Positions 41,736 through 49,558 of a DNA stretch of 64,000 bases are shown one piece after another; within the stretch, counting starts at the first letter, position 1; every line of letters starts with the position of its first letter. The translations under genes were made by a program, and so were the position numbers. The DNA lies in contig CAWBGI010000006.1 in NCBI GenBank assembly GCA_963788225.1, positions 62,001 through 126,000 of the forward strand, read 5' to 3'. Origin of the DNA: Sulfotelmatobacter sp963788225. GTDB taxonomy: Bacteria > Acidobacteriota > Terriglobia > Terriglobales > Acidobacteriaceae. The notes under the pieces were generated by a model. The model worked only from the letters and a program-made list of their open reading frames with translations, made no database searches and was not told the DNA's origin.

Positions 41736-42705
41736 CGGTCGCGGTGGCCGGAGCGGCGGCGATAGCCTCCACAATCTCCGGCGGCAGCCCGAAGCGAACG
41801 TTTTCCGGCATCACTTCGAGTTCCTGCACGTTGTCGAAACCTTTGCTGGCGAGAAACTTCATGGTCTCCTCGACCAGGCACTCCGGCGCGGAAGCGCCGG
41901 CCGTCAGCGCGATGGTCTTCACATTCACCAACCACCCGGATTCAATGTCGTTGTAGCTATCGATGAGATGCGCGTTCGTACCCAGCTTCCGCGCCACCTC
42001 GACCAGACGATTGGAATTGGAACTGTTTTCCGACCCCACCACGAGTAGCAGATCGGCTTCCGAAGCCACCTGCTTCACCGCCACCTGCCGGTTCTCTGTG
42101 GCATAGCAAATATCCTGTGCTGCTGGGCCCTTGATGTTCGGAAACTTCTTCTTCAAGGCCGCGATGATGTCTTTGGTTTCGTCCAGGCTGAGCGTGGTCT
42201 GGGTGAGATAAGCCACCCGGTTCGGGTCTGGCACGGTGAGTGATTTGACCTGCTCCGGATTCCCCACCACCTGTGTTACCAGCGGAGCTTCTCCCAGCGT
42301 TCCTACCACTTCGTCGTGATCGTGGTGGCCGATCAGGATCAACGAGTAGCCTTCCTTGGCAAACTTCACGGCTTCCACATGCACCTTGGTGACCAGCGGG
42401 CACGTGGCGTCGATAACTCGCAAGCCGCGCCGGGCGCTGTGCTCGCGGACCTCGGGAGAGACTCCGTGGGCGCTATAGATTACACGCTCGCCGTTGGGGA
42501 CTTCGTCCTCGCTATCGACGAAGATCGCGCCCTTGCCGCGCAACTCGTCCACCACAAAGCTGTTGTGGACGATTTCTTTGCGCACATAGATCGGGGGCCC
42601 GAACGCCTCAAGCGCGATGCGGACGACATCAATAGCCCGCACTACCCCGGCACAAAACCCACGCGGCTTGAGCAAAAGCACGGTCTTTCCCTGGCGGTTT
42701 GGCAA
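41728..42705 (-). CDS. ispH: 4-Hydroxy-3-methylbut-2-enyl diphosphate reductase (IspH)
   Basis: A 325-residue iron-sulfur enzyme, last step of the MEP pathway, giving IPP and DMAPP. The three cluster cysteines are visible: PRGFCAGVVRAID (Cys18), DATCPLVTKVH, and AGASAPECLVEE. YSAHGVSPEV and IGHHDHDEVVGT are further signatures. It heads the hopanoid cluster and supplies its C5 units. A few residues of Ala/Thr-rich tail are family-untypical but harmless. Start at 42705 is supported by length. Confidence 0.95.
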   Translation of the reverse strand: MPNRQGKTVLLLKPRGFCAGVVRAIDVVRIALEAFGPPIYVRKEIVHNSFVVDELRGKGAIFVDSEDEVPNGERVIYSAHGVSPEVREHSARRGLRVIDATCPLVTKVHVEAVKFAKEGYSLILIGHHDHDEVVGTLGEAPLVTQVVGNPEQVKSLTVPDPNRVAYLTQTTLSLDETKDIIAALKKKFPNIKGPAAQDICYATENRQVAVKQVASEADLLLVVGSENSSNSNRLVEVARKLGTNAHLIDSYNDIESGWLVNVKTIALTAGASAPECLVEETMKFLASKGFDNVQELEVMPENVRFGLPPEIVEAIAAAPATATAD

Positions 42706-42928
42706 GCTTAAACTCCCATTCTTATGATCTTCTCTTATGATCTTCTGCAGACCATTCTAGATGCAAAAACAGGCCTCGAACCCCCACATTTCAGGGTACA
42801 CGAATTCGATTAGAGGCTGTAAGAATAAGCTACCGGAAAGTACCCTTCTGGTCAACGTAAGCCAAAGAAACGGCGGGGATTAGCAATGGATGGGAAGAAA
42901 TGCAGGGCGGATGGTATCGAGGAAGAAG

Positions 42929-43165
42929 CTACTCCCATCCTTCCAACTCTTCCGGAGGCAAGGGCTCGAAAAACTCAGGCCCAATCTTAATCTTCCCCTT
43001 CCAAGCTCCGGGCTTACGGTCCCCGGTCTGATTGTGTACCGCCGCTAGACGCGCTATGGGCTTCGAGCCGCGCGCAATGACGATCTCCTCGCCTTGGCAG
43101 GCCTTCTTGATCAGCCGGGAGAGCCGCGTCTTCGCTTTTTGGATGGTGACCGTTTCCATATTCAT
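42929..43165 (-). CDS. Phd/YefM-family antitoxin, orphan
   Basis: A 78-residue antitoxin. MNMETVTIQKAKTRLSRLIK and GEEIVIARGSKPIARLAAV are the Phd N-terminal DNA-binding fold; the C-terminal tail, which would wrap a toxin, is Pro/Glu-rich. The usual downstream partner, a PIN-domain VapC or Doc, is absent: the next 220 bp down to ispH hold no frame of that type. It lies 4 bp downstream of recN on the same strand. Confidence 0.8.
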   Translation of the reverse strand: MNMETVTIQKAKTRLSRLIKKACQGEEIVIARGSKPIARLAAVHNQTGDRKPGAWKGKIKIGPEFFEPLPPEELEGWE

Positions 43166-43168
43166 ATG

Positions 43169-44941
43169 TTACCCGTTTGCCTTGATCATTTGCTCGGCAT
43201 GTTTGCGCGAAGTATCCGTCAGCTTGGCGCCGCTCAGCATGCGGGCTACCTCCTCGGTGCGCTCTTCGCCTGCAATCGCGCGAATGCTGGTTCGCGTGCG
43301 CCCGCCCCATGCCTTTTTCTCGATGACGTAGTGATGATCGGCGAAGGTGGCAATTTGCGGCAGGTGCGTAACGCACAGCACCTGATTGGCCCGTGCCAGC
43401 TCTTTCAGCTTTCTTCCTACGGCTTCAGCGGCTCGGCCTCCGATGCCCGTATCGATTTCGTCGAAGACCAGGGTGCGCTGGGAGGCACGTTGAGCTGGGT
43501 TCGTGGAGCTGGCTTTCGCGGGTGAAGGCGCCCGCGCCACATGGCCTGTGCCTGCCACATGGCCTGTGCCGGCTACTCGGTCTGCGCCTGCTTCTACACT
43601 TACTTTCAGAGCCAGCATTACGCGCGACAATTCTCCGCCGGACGCGATGTGTTCCAACTGGCGTATCGGCTCGCCGGGATTCGTCGCGATCGTGTAAAGC
43701 ACCTGGTCGATGCCCGCCGCCGTCCAGTTCCCTTCTTGCTCTCCCGTTGTCATCTCGATGCGGAACGTCAACTTCATCGCCAGATCGTTGATTTCCGCCT
43801 CGACCAGCTTCTCGAGTTTTCTCGCCGCGTCTTCGCGTTTTTTCGACAGCGCGTGTGCTGCCCGCAAATATTCCGTGCCAGCCTTGGCCAACTCAGCCCG
43901 CAACTCACGCAGGATTTCGTCTTTGTTTTCAACTTCCGAGAGCTTGCGGGCGACGTCCGCTCCAAAAGCGATTACATCGTCCAGCGTAGGACCGTACTTC
44001 CGTTTCAGCCGGTCGAGCAAGGCCAGCCTGTCTTCCACTTCGGCCAGATGTTCGGGCGAGGCATGAATTCCGCCGGCATAATCGCGCACTGTTGCGCCCA
44101 CATCTTCTACGCTGATGCGCGCCGTTTCGAGCGCGGCCAGAGCCTCCTGAAACTTGGGCTCATATCGCGCCAGCTCTTCAATCTGCTTCTGCGCAGCTCG
44201 CATCGAAGACGATGTGGAGCGGTCGCCCTCATACAACAGATCGAACGCCTGCATCGCCGCGTTGTAAATCTTCTCCGCGTTGGCGAGCACGCGCTTCTCG
44301 GTTTCCAATCGCTCATCTTCACCCGCCTGTAGCTTTGCCTCTTCAATCTCCCGCTTTTGAAATACCCAGAGATCCACCAGTCGCAACCGGTCCTGTTCGC
44401 CTTGCTCCAACTCTTCAATGCGGCTGCGAATACCCTTCCACGCTTCATAGGCCGAGGCTACCGGCTCAATCTGGCTCGCTGCAAATCCGTCCAGGAGCGC
44501 CAGCCTTGCCGGCCCATCGAACGATAAAATGGATTCGTTCTGTGCGTGGATGGTGGCCAAATGCGGCGCCAACTGCCGCAGCACCGCAACCGTTGCCGCC
44601 TGATTGTTCACGAACACCCGGCCTTTGCCTCCGGCAGCTATCTCGCGACGAACAATCAGCGAACCGTCTTCGGATTCGTCCAGCCCGTTTTGCTCCAGCA
44701 CCTTCTCGATCGCATGCCCGGCGCTGCCTTCGCACTCGAAAACCGCCGATACCACGGCTCGCTCCGCTCCCGTGCGAATCACGTCGCTCGACGCCTTTTC
44801 TCCCAGCAGCAACGCCAACGCATCGATCAGAATGGATTTCCCCGCGCCGGTTTCTCCGGTCAGCAGGTTCAGCCCGGATGCGAACTCCACCGCCGCGTTA
44901 TCGATGACCGCATAGTTTTCCAAGCGCAATTCAACCAGCAC
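43169..44941 (-). CDS. recN: DNA repair protein RecN
   Basis: A 590-residue SMC-like ATPase for double-strand break repair. Walker A is GETGAGKS at 29-36; coiled coils flank a middle hinge region; Walker B and signature are near the C-terminus (SGGELSRVMLALK, TLVFDEIDTGIGG, LCVTHLPQIA). Between the signature and Walker B an extra stretch of about 35-40 residues contains two identical AGTGHV units and a Pro/Ala/Ser-rich tail (DNA about 43483-43602). Most RecN proteins have a much shorter joint there. The frame is intact and all ATPase motifs are kept. Confidence 0.93.
   Translation of the reverse strand: MLVELRLENYAVIDNAAVEFASGLNLLTGETGAGKSILIDALALLLGEKASSDVIRTGAERAVVSAVFECEGSAGHAIEKVLEQNGLDESEDGSLIVRREIAAGGKGRVFVNNQAATVAVLRQLAPHLATIHAQNESILSFDGPARLALLDGFAASQIEPVASAYEAWKGIRSRIEELEQGEQDRLRLVDLWVFQKREIEEAKLQAGEDERLETEKRVLANAEKIYNAAMQAFDLLYEGDRSTSSSMRAAQKQIEELARYEPKFQEALAALETARISVEDVGATVRDYAGGIHASPEHLAEVEDRLALLDRLKRKYGPTLDDVIAFGADVARKLSEVENKDEILRELRAELAKAGTEYLRAAHALSKKREDAARKLEKLVEAEINDLAMKLTFRIEMTTGEQEGNWTAAGIDQVLYTIATNPGEPIRQLEHIASGGELSRVMLALKVSVEAGADRVAGTGHVAGTGHVARAPSPAKASSTNPAQRASQRTLVFDEIDTGIGGRAAEAVGRKLKELARANQVLCVTHLPQIATFADHHYVIEKKAWGGRTRTSIRAIAGEERTEEVARMLSGAKLTDTSRKHAEQMIKANG
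43536..43570. repeat. Tandem 18-base repeat inside recN
   Basis: GCCACATGGCCTGTGCC occurs at 43536-43552 and again at 43554-43570. The two copies are exact and give the AGTGHV duplication in RecN. Confidence 0.85.
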
Positions 44942-44990
44942 AGGTCCTCGGCTGACGATGTTGAAGTTTTGCGCAGCATAGCATGAAAGC

Positions 44991-45018
44991 CAGTTGCCGG
45001 TTGCCAGTTGTCAGTGGC
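44991..45018. repeat. Direct repeats of GCCAGTTG units
   Basis: GCCAGTTGCCGGTTGCCAG and following units are short near-tandem copies of GCCAGTTG between recN and the PRC-barrel gene. They resemble one arm of the other unit repeats, without a clear partner arm. Confidence 0.5.
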
Positions 45019-45087
45019 CAGTTTTGCACCGGGAAGGCCGGCGGCAGTCTATTCGTTCAGAAATCAGTGCAATGCTCGTGGCAGGCC

Positions 45088-45115
45088 AAAAAAAGCCACG
45101 GCCGGAGCCGTGGCT
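45088..45115 (-). terminator. Intrinsic terminator of the PRC-barrel gene
   Basis: On the minus strand AGCCACGGC-TCCG-GCCGTGGCT is a perfect 9-bp stem with a 4-base loop, followed by seven T residues. It lies 17 bp after the PRC-barrel stop. The best intrinsic terminator in the window. Confidence 0.9.
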
Positions 45116-45131
45116 GGAAAAACCGCGCTAC

Positions 45132-45782
45132 CTAGCCCGCTTTGCGGAACTTGTCCGCGCCCTCTTCGGCCGACCCGGTGGTAATCACTTCTTTGCGCCG
45201 TTCGCGCAACCGGTTCTGGAACGTGTCCCAGCGCCGTCCGATGCCCATCGCCCCTTGGCTGATCACGACGCTGTCGGTGCTGGCGGCGAACCCTCCTTCG
45301 GTGAACGCGCCGGTATCTTTCATTGCTACCGCGTCGGCTGCGCTCGCCGAGGGCGAATTCCCCGGCATCTGCTGCGTCGTTGGAGTGATATTGCGGTCCG
45401 TTTCCGCCCGGTGCATTACTGGATCAGCCTCCCACTTCGAGCGGTAGCGGCCTTCATAGTCCGCCCACTGCTGCTCCGACTCGAGGTCTGCCTCGTTATA
45501 AGGCGGGAAGCTTTCGACCTGTGCTTTGGTTAAATCGACCGCGAAGTCATCCTTGTGCTCCGTGGAGGCGCGAAGCCGGTTCGCCGGAACGATGAACTCC
45601 TTGGTCGACAACCATCCGCCCGTATCCACCACCACGTAACTGATTAATCCGGTAAAGTGATCGAAGATGACGTCGTCAATCTTGCCCAGTTTTTCGTCAT
45701 TTATGCCGTATAACTTAGCTCCCCGGATGTCCTCCGATGCATCTCTGAACCGGTAATCTCGCAACATTCCATACTGTGACAT
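45132..45782 (-). CDS. PRC-barrel domain protein
   Basis: A 216-residue soluble protein. The ATG at 45782 is chosen because GGGAGGAAGAATTC precedes it; the frame is open to 46076. The N-terminal PRC-barrel covers about 1-85 (IRGAKLYGINDEKLGKIDDV, then ISYVVVDTGGWLSTKEFIVP). The rest is a charged, probably disordered tail with an acidic middle and a basic end. Such proteins bind RNA or RNA-processing partners, or have a stress role. It is monocistronic with its own terminator. Confidence 0.8.
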   Translation of the reverse strand: MSQYGMLRDYRFRDASEDIRGAKLYGINDEKLGKIDDVIFDHFTGLISYVVVDTGGWLSTKEFIVPANRLRASTEHKDDFAVDLTKAQVESFPPYNEADLESEQQWADYEGRYRSKWEADPVMHRAETDRNITPTTQQMPGNSPSASAADAVAMKDTGAFTEGGFAASTDSVVISQGAMGIGRRWDTFQNRLRERRKEVITTGSAEEGADKFRKAG

Positions 45783-45934
45783 GAATTCTTCCTCCCGTGA
45801 AAGTTTGAAGCAAGCGACTGCGCCTTCTTGGATGTCAATCTCGACGCGGGCGTATATCATCAAAAAAACCAACTCACCCTTTGTCGGGAGTCCTCCGCTA
45901 TCGAGGACGACTTCCCCTCCTCCCAGGCCACCAA

Positions 45935-46636
45935 TCAGCGCGGTCGTACTTTTACGTGACAAGCCAGCTTCTGCTGCAGCGGACAAACCACACACCTCAC
46001 CTTCACCTCCTCGCTCCGGCACCGCCGCGGAATGTCCCCCCGCCCCCGCTCGTTTTGCCCACAATCCAGCAAACACCAGGCTTCCCGATATTTTTCAAAC
46101 CGCGACCGCGTTGACTTCGGATTGAACCACAACGAACTCGACCCCTCCGCAATCTCGACCGGCACCACGTACCAAACATCTAGGGGGACAATATGCGCAA
46201 CCACGAAATCCATGTCGTCCTTCGTGAATACCTTGCCAGCGCGCCCCGCACTAACGGTATAGATCAGCCCCTCCTGGGTCGACGCGCCCTTCACCTGCAC
46301 GCTCCAAAACCCTTTGCCCCAATCCACCACAAAATCGTAGCGTTCGCTGTCTCCCCAAGGTTTGCATACCGGGATTTTGAGTTTGCAAACCTTGGCCAGA
46401 AACGCAGCCTCGATCATTTCCCCTATCCGCTTGCTGTTTTCGTCAGCGACCGCCTGTAAGTTGATCACCTCCATCTGGCCCGTGTGGGATTGGTTGGTGT
46501 GAAATTGGTTGGTGTGGGACTGGCTTGTGTGGGTCAGACACTCTTGTCCGACGCCTTTGACGTTGCTTTTGACTTTATTCTCCCGACCATCAATGTCGAT
46601 CGGTTCCCTACCCGAATTGTCATTTCTCTCATTCAT
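45935..46636 (-). CDS. PD-(D/E)XK nuclease of the group I intron endonuclease type (copy 2)
   Basis: About 233 residues. The ATG at 46636 (MNERNDNSGREP) is chosen; it lies a few bases after a GGCGCA-type hairpin. Residues 35-53 are a tandem HTNQ/SHT repeat encoded by three 15-base units. The core matches copy 1: GEMIEAAFLAKVCKLKIPV, KPWGDSERYDFVVD with Asp101, WSVQVKGA with Lys116, DDMDFVVAHI and VWYVVPV. The shared end FEKYREAWCLL is followed by about 45 extra residues, unlike copy 1, which stops there. It is a freestanding gene, not in an intron; activity is uncertain. Confidence 0.75.
   Translation of the reverse strand: MNERNDNSGREPIDIDGRENKVKSNVKGVGQECLTHTSQSHTNQFHTNQSHTGQMEVINLQAVADENSKRIGEMIEAAFLAKVCKLKIPVCKPWGDSERYDFVVDWGKGFWSVQVKGASTQEGLIYTVSAGRAGKVFTKDDMDFVVAHIVPLDVWYVVPVEIAEGSSSLWFNPKSTRSRFEKYREAWCLLDCGQNERGRGDIPRRCRSEEVKVRCVVCPLQQKLACHVKVRPR
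46510..46535. repeat. Tandem 15-base units in nuclease gene 2
   Basis: Units like GTGTGGGATTGGTTG repeat about three times from 46483 to 46530, giving the HTNQ-type repeats in the N-terminal linker of the nuclease. The following GTCAGACACTC...CCTTTGACG resembles 21447-21480, another dispersed element. Confidence 0.5.
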
Positions 46637-46639
46637 AAA

Positions 46640-46668
46640 CAGAAAAGGCGCAGCCCGTAAGCCGCGCC
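46640..46668 (-). repeat. GGCGC hairpin, proximal leader of nuclease gene 2
   Basis: Read on the minus strand, GGCGC pairs with GCGCC around a CGGCTTACGGGCT-type loop, then TTTTCTGTTT and the nuclease ATG. It corresponds in form to the T-tract hairpin at 27433-27470. Confidence 0.65.
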
Positions 46669-46822
46669 CGAAAAGCACTCCTTTGTTAAAGTAGCGCCGC
46701 CGTCCCGGCGGCTGTCCGGAGGGCGACCTCGCCCGCCGCCCCAACAGCGGCAAGAATCTCGCCGCTTCTCACGTTGCCTTTGATCTTCTGTCGCCCAAGT
46801 CCACTTCGCCCGCAAACACAAA

Positions 46823-46848
46823 CGGCGCAAACCCGAAGGCCTGCGCCG
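46823..46848 (-). repeat. GGCGCA hairpin, distal leader of nuclease gene 2
   Basis: Read on the minus strand, CGGCGCA and TGCGCCG form a 7-bp stem and TTTGTGTTTGC follows. It closely matches 27600-27637 in loop and tail as well as stem. It lies about 180 bp upstream of the proximal hairpin; in copy 1 the spacing is about 167 bp. Confidence 0.8.
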
Positions 46849-46931
46849 CTGTTTCAACTATCAATCTTATTATATCATACCGCATAGGGTGAATGCGCCA
46901 AATTAGCAAATTTATTTCCGAGATTATGCAG

Positions 46932-46960
46932 TTGACACAAGGACGCTTCTGTGGTATTGT
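46932..46960 (+). promoter_or_regulatory. Sigma-70-type promoter
   Basis: TTGACA at 46932-46937, a 17-base spacer and TATTGT at 46955-46960 make a near-consensus promoter directed to the right, toward the IS1595 transposase. The divergent small gene at 46972-47121 is antisense to its transcript. A related sequence lies inverted at about 49050-49073. Confidence 0.65.
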
Positions 46961-46971
46961 TTGAGACATGG

Positions 46972-47121
46972 TTAGCGTTTCTTTACCGATTTCTTCTCCG
47001 ATCTGGATTGGCCCTTCACATGCTTACGGACGGCCTTCGCTATCTCAGGATGGAAGAGATGCTTTAGCGCCTCTTCATCCGTCATTTCCATCGGGTGCTT
47101 TTTCGACTTCCGTTTCGTCAT
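46972..47121 (-). CDS. Small charged protein next to IS1595 transposase
   Basis: A 49-residue protein. The ATG at 47121 shares the CATG with the transposase start on the other strand. MTEEEA-type sequence follows (MEMTDEEALKHLFHPEIAKA, then VRKHVKGQS and a Lys/Ser-rich end). I recall similar small proteins beside IS1595 transposases, which would make it a passenger gene, but cannot verify this. The function is unknown. Confidence 0.5.
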   Translation of the reverse strand: MTKRKSKKHPMEMTDEEALKHLFHPEIAKAVRKHVKGQSRSEKKSVKKR

Positions 47122-48055
47122 GGGTGATCCTATGAAAGAAGCCATTGACCTCTGCGAATTAGTTGAGCGGTTTGGTGATGACCAGCAGTGCCGCAATTAC
47201 CTAGAGCGGCTGCGCTGGCCCGAAGGCATCCGCTGCCCGAAGTGCGGCGGCGAACGCATCTCTTCGATCTTAAAGCGCGACCAGCACAATTGCGACAATG
47301 AATCATGCAGCTACCAGTTCTCTGTGACTGCTGGCACGGTCTTTCACGATACGCACTTGGCCCTGACAAAATGGTTCCTTGCCGTGTTCCTGATTTGCCA
47401 GTCGCGCAAGGGCATGAGCGCTAACCAACTCAAGCGAATGCTGCGAATCAACTACCGCACTGCATGGTATCTCTGTCACCGCATCCGGCACGCGATGGCC
47501 GAAGAAATTCCGCTTGAGAAATTGCACGGCACTGTCGAAGTAGATGAAACCTATGTAGGCGGAAAGAAGATCGGATGGGGCGTGTATGCTGGCAAGAAAG
47601 CCAAAGAAGTTGTAATCGGCATCCGGCAGCGCGGCGGCGATCTGCGCTTCTTCCACGCTGAGGATGCGAAGTCCGGCACGCTCGGTAAGTACATTCAAGA
47701 GAACGTGAGCGGGGACGTTGACGTGCTCGTCACGGATGAGTTTGCCGCATATCCGTGGGCCATGAAAAAGGCTGGCATAGCCCCAGAGAAGCACAAAACT
47801 ATCGAGCACCAAAACCGCGTATACGTTCGCGGTGACATTCACACAAACACGGTGGAGTCCGCGTTCTCGCTGCTCAAGCGCGGCATCATGGGGACGTGGC
47901 ATCGAATCTCCGCAAAGCATCTTCCGGCTTACCTCGACGAAATGACGTGGCGGTTTAATAACCGTAAGAACCCGTTTTTGTTCCGCGATACGATGCTGAA
48001 ACTCATTCACTCTGACAACCTCGAATACAAGGAACTCACTGCGAGGGCGGCTTAA
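47120..48055 (+). CDS. IS1595-family transposase
   Basis: A 311-residue transposase. The N-terminal zinc ribbon has CPKCGG and a later C...C pair (NCDNESCSYQFS), the HTH region follows (KGMSANQLKRMLRINYRTAW), and the DDE-type ISXO2 core begins at VEVDETYVGGKK. DVLVTDEFAAYP and the NTVESAFSLLKRG region carry the later acids (here an NTVE-Glu). The start could also be the ATG at 47132. It looks intact. Its 3' end overlaps the convergent membrane-protein gene by 20 bp. Confidence 0.9.
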   Translation: MGDPMKEAIDLCELVERFGDDQQCRNYLERLRWPEGIRCPKCGGERISSILKRDQHNCDNESCSYQFSVTAGTVFHDTHLALTKWFLAVFLICQSRKGMSANQLKRMLRINYRTAWYLCHRIRHAMAEEIPLEKLHGTVEVDETYVGGKKIGWGVYAGKKAKEVVIGIRQRGGDLRFFHAEDAKSGTLGKYIQENVSGDVDVLVTDEFAAYPWAMKKAGIAPEKHKTIEHQNRVYVRGDIHTNTVESAFSLLKRGIMGTWHRISAKHLPAYLDEMTWRFNNRKNPFLFRDTMLKLIHSDNLEYKELTARAA

Positions 48056-48914
48056 CAGACTGCTTCACTGCAACTTTGGCAATCCAGTACGCTGGCCCCC
48101 TCAGCACGACCGCCGCTCCGTGAATTCGGAACTGCTTTATCACTGCGGCCCGATCCTCGACGCTCAACAAATCTTCGTGGTAGATGTAGACGCGGCCATT
48201 AAAGGCCAATTCCTCCGGGCTTATTACCTCGCCGCCGACGGAGCCGATTGCCACTATTGTCTGTTCCAACTCCAGCGCGATCTGGTAATGGCCTGCAAGA
48301 TACATGCAGACATCCCTAGTTGCATGACTTTCCGGCCCGGATGACGGTATGAAAAAACCAAGGAACTTTTCCTTGTGGGCCTGATCCAGGTACACGCGCT
48401 TCGTGATGACGATTGTTCCTCCGGTGCGCTTGTCTGTATAGGGTTGATCTTTCCAGCTTCCGTTGAGATCGGAAAAGTCATCCTCAAACAAGCTGCGGAG
48501 CGTGACCGTTTTGCGATGCGCTTCCGCCTTAATCGAGTCTTGTGTGTGCAGCACCTCCGGGGCAAGATTGTCGATTACGTCTTTCTGCCTTTGCGGGACT
48601 GGCATGTGTTCCGTTTTGTACTCTCGATAGACCTGTGATCCCACGAACCAGAAGTAGAAGACAGCCGCAATTAAAACTGTGAACACCCGCAGAAGGACGT
48701 GCCAGCGCGAGGCACGTTCCCATATCCAGAACGCATAAACGCAAAGGGCGAACGCGACGAAAAGAATCACCGCGCCCAGCGGAAGATTTACCGTGAGGCC
48801 GATCAAGCCAAGCCCCCACGGGAGTAATCCGAGAACGAGGCCGACAACCAAGGCAATCTCAGCCGACCTAGCCGATGGCTCCTTCTTCGGCGCTGACTGT
48901 TTCGGTTCAGGCAT
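48036..48914 (-). CDS. Membrane-anchored hypothetical protein
   Basis: A 292-residue protein of unknown function. The ATG at 48914 (MPEPKQSAPKKEPSARSAE) is chosen; the frame above it is poor in protein-like sequence. Three hydrophobic segments lie in the first 100 residues (ALVVGLVLGLLPWGLGLIGL, AVILFVAFALCVYAFWIWE, VFTVLIAAVFYFWFV). A soluble C-terminal domain of about 190 residues follows, rich in charged residues. Its last 20 bp overlap the IS1595 transposase gene end. It could be a passenger gene of that element or an ordinary neighbour. Confidence 0.6.
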   Translation of the reverse strand: MPEPKQSAPKKEPSARSAEIALVVGLVLGLLPWGLGLIGLTVNLPLGAVILFVAFALCVYAFWIWERASRWHVLLRVFTVLIAAVFYFWFVGSQVYREYKTEHMPVPQRQKDVIDNLAPEVLHTQDSIKAEAHRKTVTLRSLFEDDFSDLNGSWKDQPYTDKRTGGTIVITKRVYLDQAHKEKFLGFFIPSSGPESHATRDVCMYLAGHYQIALELEQTIVAIGSVGGEVISPEELAFNGRVYIYHEDLLSVEDRAAVIKQFRIHGAAVVLRGPAYWIAKVAVKQSVKPPSQ

Positions 48915-49249
48915 GATGGGCCGTGGCAGGTTTTTGTTGTTCCACCACAGCTTCGACGGTTCGTCAGGCAGGGCTGGAGGAACGCGGCTGGCGCACGATG
49001 ATCGGATCGGGCTTTTTCTTCTTGCCGAACATGCCGAGGATTGTACTTCGACTTGCGTCAAATGCACAATCCCGTTTATTTCTCCCAGCGAATCAACAAC
49101 ATAGTCAAAAAATCGCCACCGCGGGGGCTTGACAAGATTTCGGCGGAATGGCGAAAACGGCGTTTTTCCCGCTGAAACGGGAACAGCGGGAGCAGGACAA
49201 GAAAGAACGGGAAGCGAAAAGGCGACCGAAGAAGTAGGTTCGGCGCTTC
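48915..49249. other. Intergenic region with possible very small frames
   Basis: About 335 bp. A 22-codon minus-strand frame (ATG at 49032, MFGKKKKPDP) and a 29-codon plus-strand frame (ATG 49148 to TAG 49237, very Lys/Arg-rich) are open, but neither is supported beyond its start. At 49050-49073 the minus strand reads GATTGTGCATTTGACGCAAG, similar to GATTATGCAGTTGACACAAG at 46923-46942. Confidence 0.35.
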
Positions 49250-49510
49250 TCAGGCTCGCACGGCAGACGATTTTTTCGCTGCCGCTTTTGTTGCGGCATC
49301 AATACTGCACTGGTGCCTGCTCAACTCTTCGGCCATTCCCTTGGCAAGTTCAGTGATCGCCTGGATTCGATTCTTGCACTCCTGCGCATCTTCCGGCACG
49401 TATCCCTCTAGAAGGTCACAGTGTCCGACGATCACTGCCAGTTTGTTAACGAGTTCGTGAGCCAAGAAGCAACTAGGCTGATACTTTTCCAAGTTCAGCT
49501 TGTCCACCAT
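49250..49510 (-). CDS. Lone HisKA-like (dimerisation/phosphoacceptor) protein
   Basis: An 86-residue protein from the ATG at 49510 (MVDKLNLEKY); the frame runs to 49558. FLAHELVNKLAVIVGHCDLL looks like the histidine-kinase phosphoacceptor helix (His-Glu-x-x-Asn), followed by a second helix (RIQAITELAKGMAEELSRHQ). There is no ATPase domain, sensor or receiver. It may be a free-standing phosphotransfer or dimerisation module, or the remnant of a kinase. Confidence 0.5.
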   Translation of the reverse strand: MVDKLNLEKYQPSCFLAHELVNKLAVIVGHCDLLEGYVPEDAQECKNRIQAITELAKGMAEELSRHQCSIDAATKAAAKKSSAVRA

Positions 49511-49558
49511 ACTGCCACCGCCTTCTCCCCCTCGGCCTTGCATATTCGAGTTTCGCAC

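Noticed and set aside
42770..42830. GGGGGTTCGAGGCC on the minus strand, similar to a tRNA T-arm
   Set aside because: No matching acceptor, D or anticodon arm can be folded around it.
46968..47135. A 55-codon plus-strand frame after the TTGACA promoter that ends overlapping the transposase ATG at 47132
   Set aside because: Its composition (Ser/Pro-rich) is typical of a shadow; the opposite strand encodes a more protein-like small basic protein.
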